This document shows positions 20,120 through 31,035 of a stretch of DNA of 64,000 nucleotides, piece after piece. This stretch comes from Mycobacterium sp. ITM-2016-00317 (GTDB taxonomy: Bacteria; Actinomycetota; Actinomycetes; Mycobacteriales; Mycobacteriaceae): positions 1,612,001 through 1,676,000 of the forward strand of contig NZ_CP134399.1 in the NCBI RefSeq assembly GCF_002968295.1, read 5' to 3'. The notes below the pieces were generated by a model, which made no database searches, was not told where the DNA came from, and saw only the letters and a program-made list of their open reading frames with translations. Positions within the stretch are counted from its first letter, which is position 1; every line of letters starts with the position of its first letter. The position numbers were made by a program, and so were the translations under genes.

Positions 20120-21527
20120 AGGCGCTCCTCGGCGGTGATCGAGTGGACGGTTGAGGTCGGGCCCGGGTGCGGGGAACGGGGCTCGTCCATGATCTGCGCG
20201 GCGAGCTGCAGCACGAGGTCGTCGCTGAGGGAGCTGCCGAGCAGCATTGCGCTGCAGGGCTTTCCGCCTGCGGTGACGCCGACGGGGATGGCGGCCCCCA
20301 GCAGGTCGAGCAGGTTGCCGAAGTGCGTGTAGTGACCGAGCATGGTGTTGCAGTCGATGGGCGCGGCCAGGACCTCGTCGACGGTGAACGTGGTGCCGAT
20401 GGTGGGCACCACGAGGACGTCCATGTGCTTCCACAGCCTGCCGACGACGGCCTTGAGCTCTTGAAGCCTCTGCAACGCGGCGAAAGCATCGACGGCGCTG
20501 TACCGGTGGCCGCCCTCGAAGATCTCGCGCACCACGGGGTGGATCGAATCCGGTTGGGCCGCCAGGAAATCACCGAACTCGACCAGCCGCTCGGCGACCC
20601 AGGGGCCCTGGTACAGCAGCGATCCGGCAGCCAGGAACGGCTCGAGCGAGACATCGACGATGGTGTGGGTTCTGCCGAGTTGCTCGCGGAACGCCAGATG
20701 TGCCGACCGCATGTCCTCGTCGCCGAAGAACTCCAGCTCCGATTCGGGTGGCAGGCCGACGCGGATCGGTCCGCCGGAGAAGCGGGGTCCACGGTCGCGG
20801 GACCACGGATCGGCGTCGTCCCGACCCACCATGACGTCGAGCACGCGGGCGACGTCGTCGATGGATCCTGCCATCACGCTGAGGCAGTCCAGTGACTTGC
20901 ACGCGGGTACCAGGCCGACGGTGCTGATCAAACCGCGAGATGGCTTGAATCCCACGACCCCGTTGAGCGCGGCCGGACCCGGCCCGATCCGGCGGTGTCG
21001 GTGGCGACGGCGAAGGGCACTTGGCCGAGCGCGACGGCGAGTGCCGAGCCGGAGCTGGAACCACCGGAGATCGTGTCGCCGCCGTACACGCTGCGCGGGA
21101 TGGTGTGCGGTGTGCGGGTGCCGTTCAGGCCGGTGGCGAACTGGTCGAGGTTCGTTTTGCCGACGTACAGCGCCCCGGCGTCCAGTAACCGCTGCACGGC
21201 GGGGGCGGTCGCGGAGGCGAGGTACGCGTAGTCGGGGCAGCTCAGCGTCGTCTGGTGGCCTGCGACGTCGATGCTGTCCTTGACGCCGAACGGCACACCG
21301 TACAACGGCAGCGTGCGGGCGCCGGGCCGCCGTTCGATCGCCTCGGCGGCGGCGATCAGCTCAGCGCGGGGGACCGTCGACAGCCAGGTGCCGTCATCAC
21401 CCCGGGCCGTGATCGCGTCGGCGACGCGGGCCGCGGTCTTGGCCGGTGAACCCGTGCCCGCGGCATGCGACGCGAGGATCTCGGCCACGGAGGGCCCGAG
21501 GGAGGGTCCGTGGAGTTGGTCACCCAT
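20116..21527 (-). pseudogene. Allophanate hydrolase-like amidase, frameshifted
   Basis: An amidase-signature enzyme starting at ATG 21527. The N-terminal part holds the catalytic Lys (GVPFGVKDS) and both serines (ISGGSSSGSA and TDTAGSGRV), then the frame breaks near 20973-20978. The rest (GFKPSRGLISTVGLVPACKS onward) resumes in another frame and ends at 20116. Adding one C (GGTCCGGCC to GGTCCCGGCC) restores GRVPAALNGVVGFKP and about 470 residues. The DCLSVMAGS segment fits the amidase domain of allophanate hydrolases of the AtzF type. A neighbouring biuret-hydrolase-like gene supports a biuret to allophanate to ammonia and CO2 route. Confidence 0.82.
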
Positions 21528-21624
21528 ATCTGTCGAGTGTCGGCAGATTAGTGGCGGATGCGGGTCATTCGTGTGTCGATCGTGTTATTGCTCGCTGTGG
21601 GGCCTGATCAGGACTCAGGCAGTT

Positions 21625-21666
21625 CTGGTGACCGTCGTTGCGAATGAACACGACGACCGTCACCAG
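21625..21666 (-). terminator. Hairpin between mimR and the amidase operon
   Basis: CTGGTGACCGTCGTTG (21625-21640) and CGACGACCGTCACCAG (21651-21666) pair in 14 of 16 positions around a ten-base loop. It lies 34 bp after the mimR stop and about 100 bp before the amidase start, suiting it to end mimR transcription. There is no clear U-tract. Confidence 0.65.
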
Positions 21667-21699
21667 CGGCATAGAGGACGGTGCAGTCCGCGGCCGGAA

Positions 21700-23448
21700 T
21701 CACGAGATGCCGAAGTCCTTGATCTTTCGATAGATCGTGGCACGGGACATCCCCAACGCCTCAGCGGCCATGGCCTTGTCGCCGTCGTTCTCCGAGAGGC
21801 TGCGGACGATGGCGTCGCGTTCCATCGCCTCGAGGCGGCTGAGTTTGCGGCGGGTTATCGATCGGCACTCGTCGGGCAGTTTGTCGATGCCGATCACGCC
21901 CGATCGTTGGCGGGTAATGGTTTCGGCCAGCACGCTACGCAACTGTGCGACGTTGCCGGGCCAGGGCAGCTTGCTCAGCTGGCGCATGGCTTCGCCGCTC
22001 ATCCGAGCCCCACCGCGGGTCAACTCCTGCAGCAACATCGGCACGAGTTCCTCCAAGTCGTCGATCCTGTGGCGCAGGGCCGGAACCGTGACGGTGTGGG
22101 TGAAGAAGGGGAGGATGAGCGTGTCGACGAGCGGTGAGTTTCGTTCGGTACTGGTCGTAGCGGCAACCCAGCCCCGCCCTGCGCAGCTCTGCATTGCGGC
22201 GGCGAGCGGCTCGAGAGCGGCTTCGTCGATCTCATCGACGTTGGCGACGACGACCGCGAAGTCTGCCACGTCAGTCTCCGCCTCGAAGGCGGATACGAAC
22301 GCGTCTGCAGTGTCGAAGGACTCGGCACGCAGGACGGTCGCGCGCCGCCCGGGGGTGACGAATCGTACGACGGCTTGACCGATGCGCGTGCGACCCGAGC
22401 CGCGTTCGCCTTCGATGACCACCCATTCCCGGTCGCAGTAGCAGCGTTCCACCTGCTGGCAACTGCGCCGGAACGAACTACTGCGCCCGGCCACGCCGGG
22501 TATCGCGCGGACTCCGCGGGCCGGGACGCTCTCGGCGACGTGCAGTGACACGTGAAATACCACGCCGCCGCAGTGGACGCCGACCGAGACTCGTTCTGCT
22601 ACCGATACTTTGATTGATGTCCCACTGGGCAAGGTGGTCACCGCGGTCGACGTGATCGATGTCTGTGTCAGCTCGGCGGCATGGTCGAGTAGTACCGTCT
22701 GGTCGGCGGCGTCCAGTGCCTGCCGCAGGTACGGGTTCATCAGAACGACTTCGCCGCCGATCGCCAGCACCCCGGCAGGGTAGCGGCGACTCTGCTTGAG
22801 GTAGGCGTCGAGGATCGCCGTTTCGGTCTCGTTGGTCATCGCGCGAATTCGGTCCTCGATCTGACTGCCTGCGCTCTTCGCGAGGACGAACAGCAGCGGA
22901 TCGGCTTGCTGAACCCAGCACGTCAGATCGATGACCCCCACTACTCGTCGGGTGATCGGGTCGCGGATGGGCGACCCAGCGCAGGCGAGCTGCCCCAAGG
23001 TGCCCACGTAGTGCTCGCTGCCCCGGATGAAGGCCGGCTGCCCGGTTTCGAGAGCAGTGCCGATGCCATTGGTGCCGGCGAACTCCTCGGCGTAGCTGTA
23101 CCCCCGGGCAAGGCGGACGTCGTCGAGCGTTCGTTCCATTTCGCGATTCGCGGCGATCCGATCCAGCACCAGACCGTCGGCTGACGTCAGCACGACACTC
23201 ACCGCTTGTTCGGAGAGGTCGTCGGCGATCCGGCGAAGCACCGGCGCAGCCGCATGCGCCAGAGGAGTGTCGGTGTCGGGGTCTCGCAGGTAGGGGAGCT
23301 CAACACGGTCGGGATGGACGTGCAGCTCGCGGGACCGGCGCCACGAATTGAGGACGTGAGGGTTGACGGCGTCGGCACTCAACGCGCCGGCGAGGAACTG
23401 CTCCCGCGCGCGACGGGCGCCAATGGATACGTCTTCATCTTTGACCAC
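21700..23448 (-). CDS. mimR: MimR-type enhancer-binding-like activator of the mim operon
   Basis: 582 residues from GTG 23448, divergent from mimA. A GAF-type sensor region (about 60-240) is followed by a central AAA+-like region (about 330-510) and a C-terminal Fis-type helix-turn-helix (AAEALGMSRATIYRKIKDFG). The AAA+ part lacks the GAFTGA loop that contacts sigma-54. Its Walker A reads GERGSGRT with Arg for Lys, and Walker B is reduced to VVVANVDEID. This fits actinobacterial AcoR/MimR regulators that act without sigma-54. Position and architecture identify it as activator of mimABCD, with an alkane, ketone or phenol product as probable signal. Confidence 0.88.
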   Translation of the reverse strand: MVKDEDVSIGARRAREQFLAGALSADAVNPHVLNSWRRSRELHVHPDRVELPYLRDPDTDTPLAHAAAPVLRRIADDLSEQAVSVVLTSADGLVLDRIAANREMERTLDDVRLARGYSYAEEFAGTNGIGTALETGQPAFIRGSEHYVGTLGQLACAGSPIRDPITRRVVGVIDLTCWVQQADPLLFVLAKSAGSQIEDRIRAMTNETETAILDAYLKQSRRYPAGVLAIGGEVVLMNPYLRQALDAADQTVLLDHAAELTQTSITSTAVTTLPSGTSIKVSVAERVSVGVHCGGVVFHVSLHVAESVPARGVRAIPGVAGRSSSFRRSCQQVERCYCDREWVVIEGERGSGRTRIGQAVVRFVTPGRRATVLRAESFDTADAFVSAFEAETDVADFAVVVANVDEIDEAALEPLAAAMQSCAGRGWVAATTSTERNSPLVDTLILPFFTHTVTVPALRHRIDDLEELVPMLLQELTRGGARMSGEAMRQLSKLPWPGNVAQLRSVLAETITRQRSGVIGIDKLPDECRSITRRKLSRLEAMERDAIVRSLSENDGDKAMAAEALGMSRATIYRKIKDFGIS

Positions 23449-23512
23449 GGCGGCTGTACCTCGGTCCGACGGTTCTCTACCGGCAGCTTAGGCACTTCTG
23501 GGCATCGGGATG

Positions 23513-23525
23513 TCTCAATTTGAGA
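23513..23525. promoter_or_regulatory. MimR operator candidate, distal palindrome
   Basis: TCTCAATTTGAGA is a near-perfect palindrome lying 65 bp from the mimR start. Its reverse complement recurs at 23583-23595. The pair occupies the only divergent promoter region of the mim locus, so binding by MimR is the natural inference. Confidence 0.7.
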
Positions 23526-23582
23526 ATGGCGGCGTCCGCGCGCCCCACGGGTACCGAAAGACATCGCGTGCTTGTGCCCTCA

Positions 23583-23595
23583 TCTCAAATTGAGA
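23583..23595. promoter_or_regulatory. MimR operator candidate, proximal palindrome
   Basis: TCTCAAATTGAGA, extended to TCTCAAATTGAGAC, is the exact inverse of the distal site over 14 bases including a flank. The two centres are 70 bp apart. The site ends about 87 bp before the mimA start codon. Confidence 0.7.
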
Positions 23596-23682
23596 CCCAT
23601 GTGTCCTCCGTCACAGGGTTGCATCAGGGGCGCATCGTCTCCAGCTCCGGTGGCGAATGGCCCGTCTAACAGGAGGCTCGTG

Positions 23683-25311
23683 TTGAGCAGACAAAGCCTG
23701 ACCAAGGCACACGCGAAGATCAGCGAACTTACGTGGGAACCGACGTTTGCAACTCCGGCCACGCGGTTCGGCACCGACTACACGTTCGAGAAGGCGCCCA
23801 AGAAGGACCCGCTGAAGCAGATCATGCGGTCCTACTTCTCGATGGAGGAGGAGAAGGACAACCGCGTTTACGGCGCCATGGACGGCGCGATCCGCGGCAA
23901 CATGTTCCGCCAGGTGCAGCAGCGCTGGCTGGAATGGCAGAAGCTGTTCTTGTCGATCATCCCGTTCCCGGAGATCTCGGCTGCCCGGGCGATGCCGATG
24001 GCCATCGACGCAGTGCCCAACCCGGAGATTCACAACGGACTCGCGGTCCAGATGATCGACGAGGTCCGGCACTCGACGATTCAGATGAACCTCAAAAAGC
24101 TGTACATGAACAACTACATCGATCCCGCCGGTTTCGACATGACCGAGAAGGCCTTCGCGAACAACTACGCGGGAACCATCGGCAGGCAGTTCGGTGAGGG
24201 GTTCATCACCGGCGACGCCATCACCGCCGCCAACATCTACCTGACCGTGGTCGCCGAAACCGCATTCACGAACACCCTTTTCGTCGCCATGCCCGATGAG
24301 GCGGCCGCCAACGGCGACTACCTGCTGCCGACGGTGTTCCACTCGGTGCAGTCCGACGAGTCCCGGCACATCTCCAACGGCTACTCGATCCTGTTGATGG
24401 CATTGGCCGACGAGCGGAACCGCCCGCTGCTGGAACGCGATCTTCGCTACGCCTGGTGGAACAACCACTGCGTGGTCGACGCCGCGATCGGCACCTTCAT
24501 CGAGTACGGCACCAAGGACCGTCGCAAGGATCGCGAGAGCTACGCCGAGATGTGGCGGCGCTGGATCTACGACGACTACTACCGCAGTTACCTGCTGCCC
24601 CTGGAGAAGTACGGCCTGACGATCCCGCACGACCTCGTCGAGGAGGCGTGGAAGCGCATCACCGAGAAGGGCTATGTGCACGAGGTGGCACGTTTCTTCG
24701 CCACCGGTTGGCCGGTGAACTACTGGCGCATCGACACCATGACCGACACGGACTTCGAGTGGTTCGAGCACAAGTACCCGGGCTGGTACTCCAAGTACGG
24801 GAAGTGGTGGGAGGCATACAACCGGCTCGCTTACCCGGGTCGCAACAAGCCGATCGCGTTCGAAGAGGTCGGGTACCAGTACCCGCACCGTTGCTGGACC
24901 TGCATGGTGCCTGCCCTCATTCGTGAGGACACGGTCGTCGAGAAGGTGGACGGGCAGTGGCGGACGTACTGCTCGGAGACCTGCTATTGGACCGACGCGG
25001 TGGCCTTCCGCAGCGAGTACGAGGGCAGGGAGACCCCGAACATGGGTCGGCTCACCGGCTTCCGTGAGTGGGAGACGCTGCACCACGGCAAGGATCTGGC
25101 TGACATCGTCACCCATCTCGGCTATGTCCGCGACGACGGCAAGACGCTGGTCGGCCAGCCGCACCTGAACCTGGATCCCTCGAAGATGTGGACGCTCGAC
25201 GACGTGCGCGGCAACACGTTCAACAGCCCGAACGTGTTGCTGAATCAGATGTCCGACGCCGAGCGGGAGGCGCACGTCGCGGCGTACCGCGCCGGCGGCG
25301 TCAACGCCTGA
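23683..25311 (+). CDS. mimA: Binuclear iron monooxygenase hydroxylase large subunit MimA
   Basis: The catalytic subunit of the mycobacterial soluble diiron monooxygenase that hydroxylates propane, acetone and phenol. TTG 23683 is chosen because AGGAGG lies six bases upstream; GTG 23680 would be too close. The 542-residue product starts [16 protein letters not shown]. The six diiron ligands are visible as Glu97, Glu127, His130, Glu192, Glu226 and His229. Their spacings are the same as in the methane monooxygenase alpha subunit. It is the first gene of mimABCD, under the divergent mimR. Confidence 0.95.
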   Translation: MSRQSLTKAHAKISELTWEPTFATPATRFGTDYTFEKAPKKDPLKQIMRSYFSMEEEKDNRVYGAMDGAIRGNMFRQVQQRWLEWQKLFLSIIPFPEISAARAMPMAIDAVPNPEIHNGLAVQMIDEVRHSTIQMNLKKLYMNNYIDPAGFDMTEKAFANNYAGTIGRQFGEGFITGDAITAANIYLTVVAETAFTNTLFVAMPDEAAANGDYLLPTVFHSVQSDESRHISNGYSILLMALADERNRPLLERDLRYAWWNNHCVVDAAIGTFIEYGTKDRRKDRESYAEMWRRWIYDDYYRSYLLPLEKYGLTIPHDLVEEAWKRITEKGYVHEVARFFATGWPVNYWRIDTMTDTDFEWFEHKYPGWYSKYGKWWEAYNRLAYPGRNKPIAFEEVGYQYPHRCWTCMVPALIREDTVVEKVDGQWRTYCSETCYWTDAVAFRSEYEGRETPNMGRLTGFREWETLHHGKDLADIVTHLGYVRDDGKTLVGQPHLNLDPSKMWTLDDVRGNTFNSPNVLLNQMSDAEREAHVAAYRAGGVNA

Positions 25312-25330
25312 TCCACCGCTGTCGGTGGAT
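25311..25330 (+). other. Intercistronic hairpin between mimA and mimB
   Basis: ATCCACCG-CTGT-CGGTGGAT is a perfect 8-bp stem with a four-base loop that begins on the last base of the mimA stop codon. With no U-tract it is more likely a processing or mRNA-stability element than a terminator. It could favour mimA over the reductase message. Confidence 0.6.
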
Positions 25331-25386
25331 GGCGCCTGCCTGTTGGGCGGCGTCATCCATCGACACCATCACACCTAGGAGTAATC

Positions 25387-26430
25387 GTGGCCGACTGCCA
25401 CCGCATCAACTTCGAGCCCGTCAACCTCGAGATGGACGTCAACGAGGACGAGAGCATCCTCGATGCGGCATTCCGCCAGGGCATCCACTTGATGCACGGC
25501 TGCCGCGAGGGCCGCTGCTCGGCGTGCAAGTCCTATGTCCTCGACGGCGAGATCCAGATGGAGAACTACTCCACCTTCGCTTGCAACGACGCTGAGGTCG
25601 ACGAGGGCTTTGTCCTGCTCTGCAGGGCGCATGCGTTCAGCGACTGCACCATCGAGCTGTTGAACTTCGACGAGGACGAACTGCTCGGCGGCGTCCCCAT
25701 CCAGGAAGTGCAGACGAAAGTCGTTGCAGTGGAGCCGATGACGCACGACATAGTGTCGCTGCGATTGGCCCCGGTCGGCCCCGCGGGCTACGAGTTCAAG
25801 CCGGGGCAGTATGCGGACCTGCACATCCCTGGAACCGATCAGCATCGGTCCTTCTCGATGGCCAGTACCTCCACCAACACTGCCGAGGTGGAGTTCCTCA
25901 TCAAGAAGTACCCGGGCGGCAAGTTCTCGGCTCTTCTCGACGGCCGGATAGCGGTCGGTGACACGCTGGCGCTCACGGGTCCGTATGGTTCGTTCACGCT
26001 GAAGGAGGGCCACGTACTGCCCGTCGTCTGCATCGGCGGCGGAGCGGGGATGGCGCCGATCCTGTCGCTGCTTCGACACATGAACGAGTCGCAAGGCACC
26101 CGGCCCGTTCGGTTCTACTACGGCGCACGCACGGCGGCTGACCTCTTCTACCTCGACGAGATCCGGCGACTCGGAGAGGGTTTGACGGACTTCCAGTTCA
26201 TCGCCTGCTTGTCCGAATCGGCAGACGGACCGATGCCCTCCTCGATCATCGTCGAGGAGGGGATGGTCACCGACGTGGTGGCACGCAACGAAGCCGCCAT
26301 CGGCAAGACCGAGGTCTACCTCTGCGGCCCACCGCCCATGGTCGACGCCGCGCTGAGCTTCCTGGAGGACAGCTCCGTGCCCAAGGACCAGATCTTCTAC
26401 GACAGCTTCACCAGCCCGCTCTTCGACTGA
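25387..26430 (+). CDS. mimB: Binuclear iron monooxygenase reductase MimB
   Basis: Transfers electrons from NADH through FAD and a 2Fe-2S cluster to the hydroxylase. 347 residues from GTG 25387, preceded by AGGAG. The N-terminal ferredoxin domain has Cys39, Cys44, Cys47 and Cys79 in the plant-type pattern. The FAD domain shows RSFSMAS and the NAD domain GGGAGMAPILSLL. It lies 75 bp after mimA, the widest gap inside the operon, which contains a hairpin. Confidence 0.94.
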   Translation: MADCHRINFEPVNLEMDVNEDESILDAAFRQGIHLMHGCREGRCSACKSYVLDGEIQMENYSTFACNDAEVDEGFVLLCRAHAFSDCTIELLNFDEDELLGGVPIQEVQTKVVAVEPMTHDIVSLRLAPVGPAGYEFKPGQYADLHIPGTDQHRSFSMASTSTNTAEVEFLIKKYPGGKFSALLDGRIAVGDTLALTGPYGSFTLKEGHVLPVVCIGGGAGMAPILSLLRHMNESQGTRPVRFYYGARTAADLFYLDEIRRLGEGLTDFQFIACLSESADGPMPSSIIVEEGMVTDVVARNEAAIGKTEVYLCGPPPMVDAALSFLEDSSVPKDQIFYDSFTSPLFD

Positions 26431-26457
26431 CCCAGCCCAACCGAGAGGAACCCATTC

Positions 26458-27573
26458 ATGTCTGCCCCTGAACGATCGAAGGAACGTAGCTTCCCGAAGA
26501 TCGAGTTCACCGACTCCGAAGCCGGCGCAAAGGTCTTCCCGGGCTCGAAGAGCCGCAGCTACTCCTACTTCAAGCCGGCCAAACTGCGCGCCACGATGTA
26601 CGAGGACGTGACAGTCGACGTCCAGCCCGACCCCGATCGGCACCTCACCCAGGGCTGGATCTACGGGTTCGGCGACGGACCCGGCGGATACCCCAAGGAG
26701 TGGACCGCGGCCAAGTCCTCCAACTGGCACGCGTTCCTCGACCCGAACGAGGAGTGGAACCAAACGATCTTCCGGAACAACGCCGCCGTCGTCCGGCAGG
26801 TCGAACTGTGCCTCAAGAACGCCAAACGGGCCCGGGTCTACGACGGATGGAACTCATCCTGGTTGACGTTCATCGAGCGCCACGTCGGGGCCTGGATGCA
26901 CGCCGAGAATGGTCTGGCGCTGCATGTCTTCACCTCCATCCAGCGCTCCGGCCCGACCAACATGATCAACACCGCGGTGGCCGTCAATGCCGCGCACAAG
27001 ATGCGCTTCGCCCAGGATCTCGCGCTGTTCAACCTCGACCTGGCCGACGCCACCCACGGGTCGGGAACCTTCGATGGCAGCGCGCACCGCGCGGTATGGC
27101 AGGAAGCCCCAGAATGGCAGCCTGCGCGCGAAGTCGTCGAACAACTGACCGCGGTGGGGGATTGGTGTCAGCTGTTGTTCGCTACCAACATCGTCTTCGA
27201 GCAACTCGTCGGCTCGTTGTTCCGCAGCGAGTTGGTCATGCAGATCGCCGCGCGCAACGGTGACTACATCACACCGACCATCGTCGGCACGGGTGAGCAC
27301 GACTACGACCGCGACCTGAACTACACGCGAAACCTGTTCCGCATTCTTGTCCGCGACCCCGAGTTCGGGGACGCGAACAAGGCGCTCTTCGCCGAGTGGC
27401 TGGACATCTGGGTGCCGCGATGCCTGGGCGCTGCTCGCGCACTGCAACCCATCTGGTCCACACCGGCCGACAAGGCCGTCACGTTCGCATCCAGCCTGGA
27501 TGCCGCGAAGAACAAGTTTTCGGCCCTGCTCGAAGAAATCGAACTCGCGATCCCCGAGGAGCTCATTAAATGA
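26458..27573 (+). CDS. mimC: Binuclear iron monooxygenase hydroxylase small subunit MimC
   Basis: 371 residues from ATG 26458, with GAGAGGAA upstream. It is the non-catalytic beta subunit. It shares the helical ferritin-like fold but lacks the complete Glu/His set seen in MimA. Segments such as [15 protein letters not shown] and [17 protein letters not shown] are typical of the propane/phenol monooxygenase beta family. Its TGA overlaps the mimD ATG (ATGA), so the two are translationally coupled. Confidence 0.93.
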   Translation: MSAPERSKERSFPKIEFTDSEAGAKVFPGSKSRSYSYFKPAKLRATMYEDVTVDVQPDPDRHLTQGWIYGFGDGPGGYPKEWTAAKSSNWHAFLDPNEEWNQTIFRNNAAVVRQVELCLKNAKRARVYDGWNSSWLTFIERHVGAWMHAENGLALHVFTSIQRSGPTNMINTAVAVNAAHKMRFAQDLALFNLDLADATHGSGTFDGSAHRAVWQEAPEWQPAREVVEQLTAVGDWCQLLFATNIVFEQLVGSLFRSELVMQIAARNGDYITPTIVGTGEHDYDRDLNYTRNLFRILVRDPEFGDANKALFAEWLDIWVPRCLGAARALQPIWSTPADKAVTFASSLDAAKNKFSALLEEIELAIPEELIK

Positions 27574-27911
27574 CCATGCAATTCGGCGCAGCGACCGAGT
27601 TCTCCAACATGTGCGGCGTCACCCTGATGAACACCCCGACCGGCCGCGTCGTCGCCGAGGTGATGGGCGCCAAGGAAGGCGTCGAGCTCACCGAGTACCC
27701 GTCGATGATCCGCGTGGACGGCGTGAAGTCGCTGAGCTTCGACTACGACGAGCTCACCGAGGCCCTCGGCCAGGATTTCGACGGCTCCATCTTCGAGGAG
27801 ATCAGCTCCACGCATTACGGCCGCATGGTCCACCTGGACGACAAGACGATGCTGTTCGCCAGCCCCGAGGACGCTGCCGAGTACATCGGCTTCGACCTCA
27901 CCGAGCACTAG
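27570..27911 (+). CDS. mimD: Monooxygenase coupling (effector) protein MimD
   Basis: 113 residues of the MmoB/DmpM coupling family, which binds the hydroxylase to regulate access and electron transfer and carries no cofactor. Recognisable segments are [18 protein letters not shown] and [20 protein letters not shown]. The start overlaps mimC by four bases. It is the last of the four monooxygenase genes; beyond it the operon is scarred before mimG. Confidence 0.93.
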   Translation: MTMQFGAATEFSNMCGVTLMNTPTGRVVAEVMGAKEGVELTEYPSMIRVDGVKSLSFDYDELTEALGQDFDGSIFEEISSTHYGRMVHLDDKTMLFASPEDAAEYIGFDLTEH

Positions 27912-27954
27912 TCGACCAATTCTCCGAACAGCGAAAACAGCGGAGAGGCAACGC

Positions 27955-29915
<1,961 letters not shown>

Positions 29916-29970
29916 CCCATTTCAGCGGGAAGTTCAGGTCGACAACGCACGACAGAGCTGAGGCCTACGG

Positions 29971-30060
29971 TCAGCGTCGACCTTCTCCCCATACGGCGAG
30001 TGCGACGAGCCCGTAGGCGACCGCGGGAGACACCCCGGCCGGTCCGATGTCTCCATCAGC
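29971..30060 (-). pseudogene. Possible 3' fragment of a lost minus-strand gene
   Basis: Between mimG and the next gene the minus strand reads PAVAYGLVALAVWGEGRR before a stop at 29971. This closely resembles the C-terminus of the diol-dehydratase reactivase in this same window (FAVAYGLVTLAVTG). Upstream codons lose similarity within about 30 residues and meet a stop. It may be the tail of a decayed reactivase or Hsp70-like gene. The evidence is short. Confidence 0.3.
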
Positions 30061-30187
30061 ACCGTGTTGGCGTGGCGCTGCGGGTGGGTCGGAATCGCAG
30101 TTTGCCACGGGAGTCGGTCAGCACGCCCTAAAGTCGGAACACCGCCCGCGACCGAACGGGCGAATCGATCGACACCCGGGGGCGACC

Positions 30188-30994
30188 TTGAGTCAGTGGC
30201 TGGTCTCTCATGTGCCGTCGTGGCTGCTCCTGCTCTTGATCGTCACTTGCACGGCGGGCACGGCCGTCCTCATTCAGACCGTGGTGCGGCGCCGCTTCCC
30301 AAACCTCCGAGGCGATGAACACAACGACGTCACCAAGTTCGCCTTCGGCGTCGTGGGTTTCGTGTTCGCCTTCTTCATCGGCTTCGTCGTCTCCGCCATG
30401 TGGGGCCAGATAAGCCACGCAGATACCCTCGTGCGAACCGAAGGCACGGCCGGGGCGCAACTCGCCCGAGACTCCCACATCTTCGACCGGCCCGACCGAG
30501 ACCGGATCCGTCAAAGCCTGCTCGAGTACGAGCAGGCGGCCATCACCGAATGGGACGACATCAACGAAGGCCGGTCGTACCCGCGGGCGGATCAGGCGTT
30601 GAACCGGCTCTACGCGGCCTACGAAGCCGTGCAGCCACGTACCGATGTGCAGAAAACCTTGCTTTCAACGTCATTCAGCAACCTCAACGACGTCAGTAAA
30701 GCGCGGGCCGAACGCGTCCTACAAGCCCGCACAGACACCGGACCACCCTGGTCGCTGTGGGCGGTCATCTTCGTCACCAGCGGATTGCTGCTCGGCTGCG
30801 CCATCATCTACGGCGTCGAAAAGCCCGCCAACCACTACGCCATGGTCGCCATCATCGGCACGCTCGTGGGGGCGCAGTTGTTCCTCGTCGTCGAACTCTC
30901 CCACCCCTACGTCGGCGCGGTATCGACTGTCTCAGAACCACTCCACCAGGTCATCCGAACGGTGCAGGACATCCCCGACAATCCCGACGATTGA
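30188..30994 (+). CDS. DUF4239 (bestrophin-like) membrane protein
   Basis: About 268 residues from TTG 30188, preceded by GGGGGCG. Two N-terminal membrane helices (SWLLLLLIVTCTAGTAVL; KFAFGVVGFVFAFFIGFVV) flank a short polar segment. A soluble helical region of about 110 residues and two C-terminal helices (WAVIFVTSGLLLGCAIIYGV; YAMVAIIGTLVGAQLFLVV) follow. This is the DUF4239 layout, whose function is unknown and which is distantly related to bestrophin channels. It stands alone between mimG and the convergent TetR gene. Confidence 0.8.
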   Translation: MSQWLVSHVPSWLLLLLIVTCTAGTAVLIQTVVRRRFPNLRGDEHNDVTKFAFGVVGFVFAFFIGFVVSAMWGQISHADTLVRTEGTAGAQLARDSHIFDRPDRDRIRQSLLEYEQAAITEWDDINEGRSYPRADQALNRLYAAYEAVQPRTDVQKTLLSTSFSNLNDVSKARAERVLQARTDTGPPWSLWAVIFVTSGLLLGCAIIYGVEKPANHYAMVAIIGTLVGAQLFLVVELSHPYVGAVSTVSEPLHQVIRTVQDIPDNPDD

Positions 30995-31035
30995 GTATCG
31001 ATACCTCGCTCAGAGCGTGAGCCCGGGCCTGACCG

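Noticed and set aside
23488..23505. Sigma-54 promoter for the mim operon
   Set aside because: A GG and a GC doublet occur in GGCACTTCTGGGC but with nine rather than ten bases between, and MimR lacks the sigma-54 contact loop.
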